From Clusia tigrina (taxonomy: Eukaryota > Arthropoda > Insecta > Diptera > Clusiidae), in contig CAKKTE020000647.1 of the NCBI GenBank assembly GCA_920105625.2, positions 186,001 to 250,000 on the forward strand: a stretch of DNA of 64,000 nucleotides, in the 5' to 3' direction. Below the pieces are notes generated by a model. It worked only from the letters and a program-made list of their open reading frames with translations. It was not told the DNA's origin and did not search any database. Shown here piece after piece: positions 12,790-24,900 of the stretch. Numbering within the stretch: position 1 is the first letter of the stretch; the number at the start of each line of letters is the position of its first letter. The position numbers and the translations under genes are program-made.

Positions 12790-13769
12790 TGTTGCAAACT
12801 TTGATAGGTGTAGGACGTACCGTATTGAAGTTAGGGCCATTCGAAGTTGTATCAGCGATTTATTTATGATTCAAGGGTAGCATAGCTTTGAGCAAAAGCT
12901 TAAATTGACAAGCGGCTCGAGTACTTTATTGTTACAAAATTTCAAGGTTTTATGACGCTCCAGTAAAACGTTACAAGCATTTATATGTTGCAAACTTTGA
13001 TAGGTATAGGACGTACCGTATAGAAGCTAGGGCCATTTGAAGTTTTAATAGTGTTTGATTTGGGACTCAAGGGTAGCATAGCTTTGAGCGATAGCTTAAT
13101 TTGACAAGAGGCTCGAGTACTTTATTGTTACAAAATTTCAATGTTTTATGACGCTCCAGTAAAAAGTTACAAGCATTTATATGTTGCAAACTTTGATAGG
13201 TGTAGGACGTACCGTATTGAAGTTAGGGCCATTTGAAATTTTATCAGTGTTTTATTTGGGATTCAAGGGTGGCATAGCTTTGAGCGTTAGCTTAAATTGA
13301 CAAGAGGCTCGAGTGCTTTATTGTTACAAAATTTCATGGTTTTATGACGCTCCAGTAAAAAGTTACAAGTATTTGTATGTTGCAAACTTTGATAGGTGTA
13401 GGACGTACCGTATAGAAGTTAGGGCCATTCGAAGTTTTATCAGTGTTTTATTTATGATTCAAGGGTAGCATGGCTTTGAGCGATAGCTTAAATTGACATG
13501 AGGCTCGAGTACTTTATTGTTACAAAATTTCAAGGTTTTATGACGCTCCAGTGAAAAGTTACAAGCATTTGTATGTTGCAAACTTTGATAGGTGTAGGAC
13601 GTACCGTATAGAAGTTAGGGCCATTTGAAGTTTTATCAGTGTTTGATTTGGGACTCAAGGGTAGCATAGCTTTGAGCGATAGCTTAAATTGACAAGAGGC
13701 TCGAGTACTTTATTGTTACAAAATTTCAATGTTTTATGACGCTCCAGTAAAAAGTTACAAGCATTTGTA
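12790..13769 (+). repeat. 5-monomer HOR (980 bp), copy 1
   Basis: Rare markers gtatcagcgattta, gaagctaggg, catttgaaattttatc and gtagcatggctttg all recur 980 bp later (5 x 196). Within the unit the types run gttgtatcag/gcaaaagctt, then ttttaatag, then gggtggc/gcgttagc, then ttttatttatg/catgagg, then gtttgatttggg. Boundaries are set where the two copies stop matching and may be off by tens of bases. Confidence 0.8.
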
Positions 13770-14749
13770 TGTTGCAAACTTTGATAGGTGTAGGACGTAC
13801 CGTATTGAAGTTAGGGCCATTCGAAGTTGTATCAGCGATTTATTTATGATTCAAGGGTAGCATAGCTTTGAGCAAAAGCTTAAATTGACAAGCGGCTCGA
13901 GTACTTTATTGTTACAAAATTTCAAGGTTTTATGACGCTCCAGTAAAAAGTTACAAGCATTTATATGTTGCAAACTTTGATAGGTATAGGACGTACCGTA
14001 TAGAAGCTAGGGCCATTTGAAGTTTTAATAGTGTTTGATTTGGGACTCAAGGGTAGCATAGCTTTGAGCGATAGCTTAAATTGACAAGAGGCTCGAGTAC
14101 TTTATTGTTACAAAATTTCAATGTTTTATGACGCTCCAGTAAAAAGTTACAAGCATTTATATGTTGCAAACTTTGATAGGTGTAGGACGTACCGTATTGA
14201 AGTTAGGGCCATTTGAAATTTTATCAGTGTTTTATTTGGGATTCAAGGGTGGCATAGCTTTGAGCGTTAGCTTAAATTGACAAGAGGCTCGAGTGCTTTA
14301 TTGTTACAAAATTTCATGGTTTTATGACGCTCCAGTAAAAAGTTACAAGCATTTGTATGTTGCAAACTTTGATAGGTGTAGGACGTACCGTATAGAAGTT
14401 AGGGCCATTCGAAGTTTTATCAGTGTTTTATTTATGATTCAAGGGTAGCATGGCTTTGAGCGATAGCTTAAATTGACATGAGGCTCGAGTACTTTATTGT
14501 TACAAAATTTCAAGGTTTTATGACGCTCCAGTGAAAAGTTACAAGCATTTGTATGTTGCAAACTTTGATAGGTGTAGGACGTACCGTATAGAAGTTAGGG
14601 CCATTTGATGTTTTATCAGTGTTTGATTTGGGACTCAAGGGTAGCATAGCTTTGAGCGATAGCTTAAATTGACAAGAGGCTCGAGTACTTTATTGTTACA
14701 AAATTTCAATGTTTTATGACGCTCCAGTAAAAAGTTACAAGCATTTGTA
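13770..14749 (+). repeat. 5-monomer HOR (980 bp), copy 2
   Basis: Matches copy 1 with about four substitutions seen: gtaaaacg/gtaaaaag, cttaattt/cttaaatt, aagtattt/aagcattt and ttgaag/ttgatg. The match ends shortly after 14,749, where gtactgtatagaag replaces gtaccgtattgaag. Confidence 0.8.
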
Positions 14750-15782
14750 TGTTGCAAACTTTGATAGGTGTAGGACGTACTGTATAGAAGTTAGGGCCAT
14801 TCGAAGTTTTATCAGTGTTTTATTTATGATTCAAGGGTAGCATAGCTTTAAGCAATAGCTTAAATTGACAAGCGGCTCGAGTACTTTATTGTTACAAAAT
14901 TTCAAGGTTTTATGACGCTCCAGTAAAAAGTTACAAGCATTTATATGTTGCAAACTTTGATAGGTATAGGACGTACCGTATAGAAGTTAGGGCCATTTGA
15001 AGTTTTAATAGTGTTTGATTTGAGACTCAAGGGTAGCATAGCTTTGAGCGATAGCTTAAATTGACAAGAGGCTCGAGTACTTTATTGTTACAAAATTTCA
15101 ATGTTTTATGACGCTCCAGTAAAAAGTTACAAGCATTTATATGTTGCAAACTTTGATAGGTGTAGGACGTACCGTATTGAAGTTAGGGCCATTTGAAGTT
15201 TTATCAGTGTTTTATTTGGGATTCAAGGGTGGCATAGCTTTGAGCGTTAGCTTAAATTGACAAGAGGCTCGAGTGCTTTATTGTTACAAAATTTCAAGGT
15301 TTTATGACGCTCCAGTAAAAAGTTACAAGCATTTGTATGTTGTAAACTTTGATAGGTGTAGGACGTACCGTATAGAAGATAGGGCCATTCGAAGTTTTAT
15401 CAGTGTTTTATTTATGATTCAAGGGTAGCATAGCTTTGAGCGATAGCTTAAATTGACATGAGGCTCGAGTACTTTATTGTTACAAAATTTCATGGTTTTA
15501 TGACGCTCCAGTAAAAAGTTACAAGCATTTGTATGTTGCAAACTTTGATAGGTGTAGGACGTACCGTATAGAAGTTAGGGCCATTCGAAGTTTTATCAGT
15601 GTTTTATTTATGATTCAAGGGTAGCATAGCTTTGAGCGATAGCTTAAATTGACATGAGGCTCGAGTACTTTATTGTTACAAAATTTCAAGGTTTTATGAC
15701 GCTCCAGTGAAAAGTTACAAGCATTTGTATGTTGCAAACTTTGATAGGTGTAGGACGTACCGTATAGAAGTTAGGGCCATTT

Positions 15783-15828
15783 GAAGTTTTATCAGTGTTT
15801 GATTCGAAGTTTTATCAGTGTTTTATTT
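15783..15828 (+). repeat. 23-bp internal duplication (copy 4 of 5)
   Basis: Same junction, but with the common gttagggcc upstream. It is either an older state of the haplotype or a gene-converted one. It belongs to the 11-monomer unit 15,300-17,449. Confidence 0.9.
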
Positions 15829-16624
15829 ATGATTCAAGGGTAGCATAGCTTTGAGCGATAGCTTAAATTGACATGAGGCTCGAGTACTTTATTGTTACAA
15901 AATTTCAAGGTTTTATGACGCTCCAGTGAAAAGTTACAAGCATTTGTATGTTGCAAACTTTGATAGGTGTAGGACGTACCGTATAGAAGTTAGGGCCATT
16001 TGAAGTTTTATCAGTGTTTGATTTGGGACTCAAGGGTAGCATAGCTTTGAGCGATAGCTTAAATTGACAAGAGGCTCGAGTACTTTATTGTTACAAAATT
16101 TCAAGGTTTTATGACGCTCCAGTAAAAAGTTACAAGCATTTGTATGTTGCAAACTTTGATAGGTGTAGGACGTACCGTATAGAAGTTAGGGCCATTCGAA
16201 GTTTTATCAGTGTTTTATTTATGATTCAAGGGTAGCATAGCTTTGAGCGATAGCTTAAATTGACATGAGGCTCGAGTACTTTATTGTTACAAAATTTCAA
16301 GGTTTTATGACGCTCCAGTGAAAAGTTACAAGCATTTGTATGTTGCAAACTTTGATAGGTGTAGGACGTACCGTATAGAAGTTAGGGCCATTTGAAGTTT
16401 TATCAGTGTTTGATTTGGGACTCAAGGGTAGCATAGCTTTGAGCGATAGCTTAAATTGACAAGAAGCTCGAGTACTTTATTGTTACAAAATTTCAATGTT
16501 TTATGACGCTCCAGTAAAAAGTTACAAGCATTTGTATGTTGCAAACTTTGATAGGTGTAGGACGTACCGTATAGAAGTTAGGGCCATTCGAAGTTTTATC
16601 AGTGTTTTATTTGGGATTCAAGGG

Positions 16625-16640
16625 TGGCATAGCAATTGAC
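16625..16640 (+). other. 16-bp deletion junction (catagc/aattgac), first instance
   Basis: Consensus positions 136-151 are missing between catagc and aattgac. No flanking homology is evident, unlike the other deletions. The monomer would otherwise be of the gggtggc/gcgttagc type. Confidence 0.9.
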
Positions 16641-17197
16641 AAGAGGCTCGAGTGCTTTATTGTTACAAAATTTCAAGGTTTTATGACGCTCCAGTGAAAA
16701 GTTACAAGCATTTATATGTTGCAAACTTTGATAGGTATAGGACGTACCGTATAGAAGTTAGGGCCATTTGAAGTTTTAATAGTGTTTGATTTGGGACTCA
16801 AGGGTAGCATAGCTTTGAGCGATAGCTTAAATTGACAAGAGGCTCGAGTACTTTATTGTTACAAAATTTCAATGTTTTATGACGCTCCAGTAAAAAGTTA
16901 CAAGCATTTATATGTTGCAAACTTTGATAGGTGTAGGACGTGCCGTATTGAAGTTAGGGCCATTCGAAGTTGTATCAGTGATTTATTTATGATTCAAGGG
17001 TAGCATAGCTTTGAGCAAAAGCTTAAATTGACAAGCGGCTCGAGTACTTTATTGTTACAAAATTTCAAGGTTTTATGACGCTCCAGTAAAAAGTTACAAG
17101 CATTTATATGTTGCAAACTTTGATAGGTATAGGACGTACCGTATAGAAGCTAGGGCCATTTGAAGTTTTAATAGTGTTTGATTTGGGACTCAAGGGT

Positions 17198-17213
17198 AGC
17201 ATAGCTTAAATTG
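17198..17213 (+). other. 13-bp deletion between atagctt direct repeats, first instance
   Basis: The monomer reads gcatagcttaaattg. One of the two atagctt copies (131-137 and 144-150) and the intervening tgagcg are missing, exactly the 13-bp repeat distance. Slippage or single-strand annealing at a 7-bp direct repeat explains it. Confidence 0.9.
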
Positions 17214-17932
17214 ACAAGAGGCTCGAGTACTTTATTGTTACAAAATTTCAATGTTTTATGACGCTCCAGTAAAAAGTTACAAGCATTTATATGTTGCAAA
17301 CTTTGATAGGTGTAGGACGTACCGTATTGAAGTTAGGGCCATTTGAAGTTTTATCAGTGTTTTATTTGGGATTCAAGGGTGGCATAGCTTTGAGCGTTAG
17401 CTTAAATTGACAAGAGGCTCGAGTGCTTTATTGTTACAAAATTTCATGGTTTTATGACGCTCCAGTAAAAAGTTACAAGCATTTGTATGTTGCAAACTTT
17501 GATAGGTGTAGGACGTACCGTATAGAAGATAGGGCCATTCGAAGTTTTATCAGTGTTTTATTTATGATTCAAGGTTAGCATAGCTTTGAGCGATAGCTTA
17601 AATTGACATGAGGCTCGAGTACTTTATTGTTACAAAATTTCATGGTTTTATGACGCTCCAGTAAAAAGTTACAAGCATTTGTATGTTGCAAACTTTGATA
17701 GGTGTAGGACGTACCGTATAGAAGTTAGGGCCATTCGAAGTTTTATCAGTGTTTTATTTATGATTCAAGGGTAGCATAGCTTTGAGCGATAGCTTAAATT
17801 GACATGAGGCTCGAGTACTTTATTGTTACAAAATTTCAAGGTTTTATGACGCTCCAGTGAAAAGTTACAAGCATTTGTATGTTGCAAACTTTGATAGGTG
17901 TAGGACGTACCGTATAGAAGTTAGGGCCATTT

Positions 17933-17978
17933 GAAGTTTTATCAGTGTTTGATTCGAAGTTTTATCAGTGTTTTATTT
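17933..17978 (+). repeat. 23-bp internal duplication (copy 5 of 5)
   Basis: Exact counterpart of the copy at 15,783, at offset 2,150 bp, inherited through duplication of the 10-11-monomer unit. Confidence 0.9.
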
Positions 17979-18578
17979 ATGATTCAAGGGTAGCATAGCT
18001 TTGAGCGATAGCTTAAATTGACATGAGGCTCGAGTACTTTATTGTTACAAAATTTCAAGGTTTTATGACGCTCCAGTAAAAACTTACAAGCATTTGTATG
18101 TTGCAAACTTTGATAGGTGTAGGACGTACCGTATAGAAGTTAGGGCCATTCGAAGTTTTATCAGTGTTTTATTTATGATTCAAGGGTAGCATAGCTTTGA
18201 GCGATAGCTTAAATTGACATGAGGCTCGAGTACTTTATTGTTACAAAATTTCAAGGTTTTATGACGCTCCAGTGAAAAGTTACAAGCATTTGTATGTTGC
18301 AAACTTTGATAGGTGTAGGACGTACCGTATAGAAGTTAGGGCCATTTGAAGTTTTATCAGTGTTTGATTTGGGACTCAAGGGTAGCATAGCTTTGAGCGA
18401 TAGCTTAAATTGACAAGAAGCTCGAGTACTTTATTGTTACAAAATTTCAATGTTTTATGACGCTCCAGTAAAAAGTTACAAGCATTTGTATGTTGCAAAC
18501 TTTGATAGGTGTAGGACGTACCGTATAGAAGTTAGGGCCATTCGAAGTTTTATCAGTGTTTTATTTGGGATTCAAGGG

Positions 18579-18594
18579 TGGCATAGCAATTGAC
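18579..18594 (+). other. 16-bp deletion junction, second instance (inherited)
   Basis: Identical junction 1,954 bp downstream of the first, in the duplicated 10-monomer unit. Confidence 0.9.
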
Positions 18595-19151
18595 AAGAGG
18601 CTCGAGTGCTTAATTGTTACAAAATTTCAAGGTTTTATGACGCTCCAGTGAAAAGTTACAAGCATTTATATGTTGCAAACTTTGATAGGTATAGGACGTA
18701 CCGTATAGAAGTTAGGGCCATTTGAAGTTTTAATAGTGTTTGATTTGGGACTCAAGGGTAGCATAGCTTTGAGCGATAGCTTAAATTGACAAGAGGCTCG
18801 AGTACTTTATTGTTACAAAATTTCAATGTTTTATGACGCTCCAGTAAAAAGTTACAAGCATTTATATGTTGCAAACTTTGATAGGTGTAGGACGTGCCGT
18901 ATTGAAGTTAGGGCCATTCGAAGTTGTATCAGTGATTTATTTATGATTCAAGGGTAGCATAGCTTTGAGCAAAAAGCTTAAATTGACATGCGGCTCGAGT
19001 ACTTTATTGTTACAAAATTTCAAGGTTTTATGACGCTCCAGTAAAAAGTTACAAGCATTTATATGTTGCAAACTTTGATAGGTATAGGACGTACCGTATA
19101 GAAGCTAGGGCCATTTGAAGTTTTAATAGTGTTTGATTTGGGATTCAAGGG

Positions 19152-19167
19152 TAGCATAGCTTAAATT
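19152..19167 (+). other. 13-bp deletion between atagctt direct repeats, second instance (inherited)
   Basis: Same junction as near 17,201, within the second copy of the 10-11-monomer unit; upstream it reads gggattcaagg instead of gggactcaagg. Confidence 0.9.
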
Positions 19168-19404
19168 GACAAGAGGCTCGAGTACTTTATTGTTACAAAA
19201 TTTCAATGTTTTATGACGCTCCAGTAAAAAGTTACAAGCATTTATATGTTGCAAACTTTGATAGGTGTAGGACGTACCGTATTGAAGTTAGGGCCATTTG
19301 AAGTTTTATCAGTGTTTTATTTGGGATTCAAGGGTGGCATAGCTTTGAGCGTTAGCTTAAATTGACAAGAGGCTCGAGTGCTTTATTGTTACAAAATTTC
19401 ATGG

Positions 19405-21951
19405 TTTTATGACGCTCCAGTAAAAAGTTACAAGCATTTGTATGTTGCAAACTTTGATAGGTGTAGGACGTACCGTATAGAAGTTAGGGCCATTTGAAGT
19501 TTTATCAGTGATTGATTTGGGACTTAAGGGTAGCATAGCTTTGAGCGATGTCTTAAATTGACAAGAGGCTCGAGTACTTTATTGTTACAAAATTTCAAGG
19601 TTTTATGACGCTCCAGTGAAAAGTTACAAGCATTTGTATGTTGCAAACTTTGATAGGTGTAGGACGTACCGTATAGAAGTTAGGGCCATTTGAAGTTTTA
19701 TCAGTGTTTGATTTGGGACTCAAGGGTAACATAGCTTTGAGCGATAGCTTAAATTGACAAGAGGCTCGAGTACTTTATTGTTACAAAATTTCAAGGTTTT
19801 ATGACGCTCCAGTAAAAAGTTACAAGCATTTGTATGTTGCAAACTTTGATAGGTGTAGGACGTACCGTATAGAAGTTAGGGCCATTCGAAGTTTTATCAG
19901 TGTTTGATTTGGGACTCAAGGGTAGCATAGCTTTGAGCGATAGCTTAAATTGACAAGAGGCTCGAGTACTTTATTGTTACAAAATTTCAAGGTTTTATGA
20001 CGCTCCAGTAAAAAGTTACAAGCATTTGTATGTTGCAAACTTTGATAGGTGTAGGACGTACCGTATAGAAGTTAGGGCCATTCGAAGTTTTATCAGTGTT
20101 TTATTTATGATTCAAGGGTAGCATAGCTTTGAGCGATCGCTTAAATTGACATGAGGCTCGAGTACTTTATTGTTACAAAATTTCAAGGTTTTATGACGCT
20201 CCAGTGAAAAGTTACAAGCATTTGTATGTTGCAAACTTTGATAGGTGTAGGACGTACCGTATAGAAGTTAGGGCCATTTGAAGTTTTATCAGTGTTTGAT
20301 TTGGGACTCAAGGGTAGCATAGCTTTGAGCGATAGCTTAAATTGACAAGGGGCTCGAGTACTTTATTGTTACAAAATTTCAAGGTTTTATGACGCTCCAG
20401 TAAAAAGTTACAAGCATTTGTATGTTGCAAACTTTGATAGGTGTAGGACGTACCGTATAGAAGTTAGGGCCATTCGAAGTTTTATCAGTGTTTTATTTAT
20501 GATTCAAGGGTAGCATAGCTTTGAGCGATAGCTTAAATTGACATGAGGCTCGAGTACTTTATTGTTACAAAATTTCATGGTTTTATGACGCTCCAGTAAA
20601 AAGTTACAAGCATTTATATGTTGCAAACTTTGATAGGTGTAGGACGTACCGTATAGAAGTTAGGGCCATTTGAAGTTTTATCAGTGATTGATTTGGGACT
20701 TAAGGGTAGCATAGCTTTGAGCGATGGCTTAAATTGACAAGAGGCTCGAGTACTTTATTGTTACAAAATTTCAAGGTTTTATGACGCTCCAGTGAAAAGT
20801 TACAAGCATTTGTATGTTGCTAACTTTGATAGGTGTAGGACGTACCGTATAGAAGTTAGGGCCATTCGAAGTTTTATCAGTGTTTTATTTATGATTCAAG
20901 GGTAGCATAGCTTTGAGCGATAGCTTAAATTGACATGAGGCTCGAGTACTTTATTGTTACAAAATTTCAAGGTTTTATGACGCTCCAGTGAAAGTTACAA
21001 GCATTTGTATGTTGCAAACTTTGATAGGTGTAGGACGTACCGTATAGAAGTTAGGGCCATTTGAAGTTTTATCAGTGTTTGATTTGGGACTCAAGGGTAG
21101 CATAGCTTTGAGCGATAGCTTAAATTGACAAGAGGCTCGAGTACTTTATTGTTACAAAATTTCAAGGTTTTATGACGCTCCAGTAAAAAGTTACAAGCAT
21201 TTGTATGTTGCAAACTTTGATAGGTGTAGGACGTACCGTATAGAAGTTAGAGCCATTCGAAGTTTTATCAGTGTTTTATTTATGATTCAAGGGTAGCATA
21301 GCTTTGAGCGATAGCTTAAATTGACATGAGGCTCGAGTACTTTATTGTTACAAAATTTCAAGGTTTTATGACGCTCCAGTGAAAAGTTACAAGCATTTGT
21401 ATGTTGCAAACTTTGATAGGTGTAGGACGTACCGTATAGAAGTTAGGGCCATTTGAAGTTTTATCAGTCTTTGATTTGGGACTCAAGGGTAGCATAGCTT
21501 TGAGCGATAGCTTAAATTGACAAGAGGCTCGAGTACTTTATTGTTACAAAATTTCAATGTTTTATGACGCTCCAGTAAAAAGTTACAAGCATTTGTATGT
21601 TGCAAACTTTGATAGGTGTAGGACGTACCGTATAGAAGTTAGGGCCATTCGAAGTTTTATCAGTGTTTTATTTGGGATTCAAGGGTGGCATAGCTTTGAG
21701 CGTTAGCTTAAATTGACAAGAGGCTCGAGTGCTTTATTGTTACAAAATTTCAAGGTTTTATGACGCTCCAGTAAAAAGTTACAAGCATTTGTATGTTGCA
21801 AACTTTTATAGGTGTAGGACGTACCGTATAAAAGTTAGGGCCATTCGAAGTTTTATCAGTGTTTTATTTATGATTCAAGGGTAGCATAGCTTTGAGCGAT
21901 AGCTTAAATTGACATGAGGCTCGAGTACTTTATTGTTACAAAATTTCATGG
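19405..21951 (+). repeat. 6-monomer and 7-monomer blocks
   Basis: Two blocks start with the same catgg junction monomer: 19,405-20,580 (1,176 bp, six monomers) and 20,581-21,951 (1,371 bp, seven monomers minus one base, lost in gtgaaagttac near 20,987). The opening monomer introduces gtgattgatttgggacttaag, with gatgtctta in the first block and gatggctta in the second. That gatggctta monomer type then becomes the main landmark of the domain to the right. Between the markers, ttttatttatg/catgagg and gtttgatttggg monomers alternate. Confidence 0.75.
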
Positions 21952-24900
21952 TTTTATGACGCTCCAGTAAAAAGTTACAAGCATTTGTATGTTGAAAACT
22001 TTGATAGGTGTAGGACGTACCGTATAGAAGTTAGGGCCATTTGAAGTTTTATCAGTGATTGATTTGGGACTTAAGGGTAGCATAGCTTTGAGCGATGGCT
22101 TAAATTGACAAGAGGCTCGAGTACTTTATTGTTACAAAATTTCAAGGTTTTATGACGCTCCAGTGAAAAGTTACAAGCATTTGTATGTTGCAAACTTTGA
22201 TAGGTGTAGGACGTACCGTATAGAAGTTAGGGCCATTCGAAGTTTTATCAGTGTTTTATTTGTGATTCAAGGGTAGCATAGCTTTGAGCAATAGCTTAAA
22301 TTGACAAGCGGCTCGAGTACTTTATTGTTACAAAATTTCAAGGTTTTATGACGCTCCAGTAAAAAGTTACAAGCATTTATATGTTGCAAACTTTGATAGG
22401 TATAGGACGTACCGTATAGAAGTTAGGGCCATTTGAAGTTTTAATAGTGTTTGATTTGGGACTCAAGGGTAGCATAGCTTTGAGCGATAGCTTAAATTGA
22501 CAAGAGGCTCGAGTACTTTATTGTTACAAAATTTCAATGTTTTATGACGCTCCAGTAAAAAGTTACAAGCATTTATATGTTGTAAACTTTGATAGGTGTA
22601 GGGCGTACCGTATAGAATTTAGGGCCATTTGAAGTTTTATCAGCGTTTTATTTGGGACTCAAGGGTGGCATAGCTTTGAGCGTTAGCTTAAATTGACAAG
22701 AGGCTCGAGTGCTTTATTGTTACAAAATTTCATGGTTTTATGACGCTCCAGTAAAAAGTTACAAGCATTTGTATGTTGCAAACTTTGATAGGTGTAGGAC
22801 GTACCGTATAGAAGTTAGGGCCATTTGAAGTTTTATCAGTGATTGATTTGGGACTTAAGGGTAGCATAGCTTTGAGCGATGGCTTAAATTGACAAGAGGC
22901 TCGAGTACTTTATTGTTACAAAATTTCAAGGTTTTATGACGCTCCAGTGAAAAGTTACAAGCATTTGTATGTTGCAAACTTTGATAGGTGTAGGACGTAC
23001 CGTATAGAAGTTAGGGCCATTTGAAGTTTTATCAGTGTTTGATTTGGGAATCAAGGGTAGCATAGCTTTGAGCGATAGCTTAAATTGACAACAGGGTCGA
23101 GTGCTTTATTGTTACAAAATTTCAAGGTTTTATGACGCTCCAGTAAAAAGTTACAAGCATTTGTATGTTGCAAACTTTGATAGGTGTAGGACGTACCGTA
23201 TAGAAGTTAGGGCCATTTGAAGTTTTATCAGTGTTTGATTTGGGACTCAAGGGTAGCATAGCTTTGACCGATAGCTTAAATTGACAAGAGGCTCGAGTAC
23301 TTTATTGTTACAAAATTTCAAGGTTTTATGACGCTCCAGTAAAAAGTTACAAGCATTTGTATGTTGCAAACTTTGATAGGTGTAGGACGTACCGTATAGA
23401 AGTTAGGGCCATTCGAAGTTTTATCAGTGTTTGATTTGGGACTCAAGGGTAGCATAGCTTTGAGCGATAACTTAAATTGACAAGAGGCTCGAGTACTTTA
23501 TTGTTACAAAATTTCAAGGTTTTATGACGCTCCAGTAAAAAGTTACAAGCATTTGTATGTTGGAAACTTTGATAGGTGTAGGACGTACCGTATAGAAGTT
23601 AGGGCCATTCGAAGTTTTATCAGTGTTTTATTTATGATTCAAGGGTAGCATAGCTTTGAGCAATAGCTTAAATTGACAAGCGGCTCGAGTACTTTATTGT
23701 TACAAAATTTCAAGGTTTTATGACGCTCCAGTAAAAAGTTACAAGCATTTATATGTTGCAAACTTTGATAGGTATAGGACGTACCGTATAGAAGTTAGGG
23801 CCATTTGAAGTTTTAATAGTGTTTGATTTGGGACTCAAGGGTAGCATAGCTTTGAGCGATAGCTTAAATTGACAAGAGGCTCGAGTACTTTATTGTTACA
23901 AAATTTCAATGTTTTATGACGCTCCAGTAAAAAGTTACAAGCATTTATATGTTGTAAACTTTGATAGGTGTAGGACGTACCGTATTGAATTTAGGGCCAT
24001 TTGAAGTTTTATCAGTGTTTTATTTGGGATTCAAGGGTGGCATAGCTTTGAGCGTTAGCTTAAATTGACAAGAGGCTCGAGTGCTTTATTGTTACAAAAT
24101 TTCATGGTTTTATGACGCTCCAGTAAAAAGTTACAAGCATTTGTATGTTGCAAACTTTGATAGGTGTAGGACGTACCGTATAGAAGTTAGGGCCATTTGA
24201 AGTTTTATCAGTGATTGATTTGGGACTTAAGGGTAGCATAGCTTTGAGCGATGGCTTAAATTGACAAGAGGCTCGAGTACTTTATTGTTACAAAATTTCA
24301 AGGTTTTATGACGCTCCAGTGAAAAGTTACAAGCATTTGTATGTTGCAAACTTTGATAGGTGTAGGACGTACCGTATAGAAGTTAGGGCCATTTGAAGTT
24401 TTATCAGTGTTTGAATTGGGACTCAAGGGTAGCATAGCTTTGAGCGATAGCTTAAATTGACAAGAGGCTCGAGTACTTTATTGTTACAAAATTTCAAGGT
24501 TTTATGACGCTCCAGTAAAAAGTTACAAGCATTTGTATGTTGCAAACTTTGATAGGTGTAGGACGTACCGTATAGAAGTTAGGGCCATTTGAAGTTTTAT
24601 CAGTGTTTGATTTGGGACTCAAGGGTAGCATAGCTTTGACCGATAGCTTAAATTGACAAGAGGCTCGAGTACTTTATTGTTACAAAATTTCAAGGTTTTA
24701 TGACGCTCCAGTAAAAAGTTACAAGCATTTGTATGTTGCAAACTTTGATAGGTGTAGGACGTACCGTATAGAAGTTAGGGCCATTCGAAGTTTTATCAGT
24801 GTTTGATTTGGGACTCAAGGGTAGCATAGCTTTGAGCGATAACTTAAATTGACAAGAGGCTCGAGTACTTTATTGTTACAAAATTTCAAGGTTTTATGAC

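Larger units (their letters stand above)
15300..17449 (+). repeat. 11-monomer HOR (2,150 bp), copy 1
   Basis: 2,150 bp = 11 x 196 + 23 - 16 - 13, matching the three length changes seen inside it: the 23-bp duplication at 15,783, a 16-bp deletion at 16,633/16,634 and a 13-bp deletion near 17,201. Rare substitutions gaagataggg (near 15,377) and gacgtgccg (near 16,940) recur in copy 2. The unit begins at a monomer preceded by agtgctttattg. Confidence 0.85.
17450..19404 (+). repeat. 10-monomer version of the same HOR (1,955 bp), copy 2
   Basis: Carries the same 23-bp duplication, 16-bp deletion and 13-bp deletion as copy 1, plus one extra a in gagcaaaaagctt near 18,971. 10 x 196 + 23 - 16 - 13 + 1 = 1,955, as measured. 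It lacks one monomer that copy 1 has (about 15,911-16,106), so the offset drops from 2,150 to 1,954 near 18,070. Private changes include aacttacaag and gacatgcgg. Confidence 0.85.
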
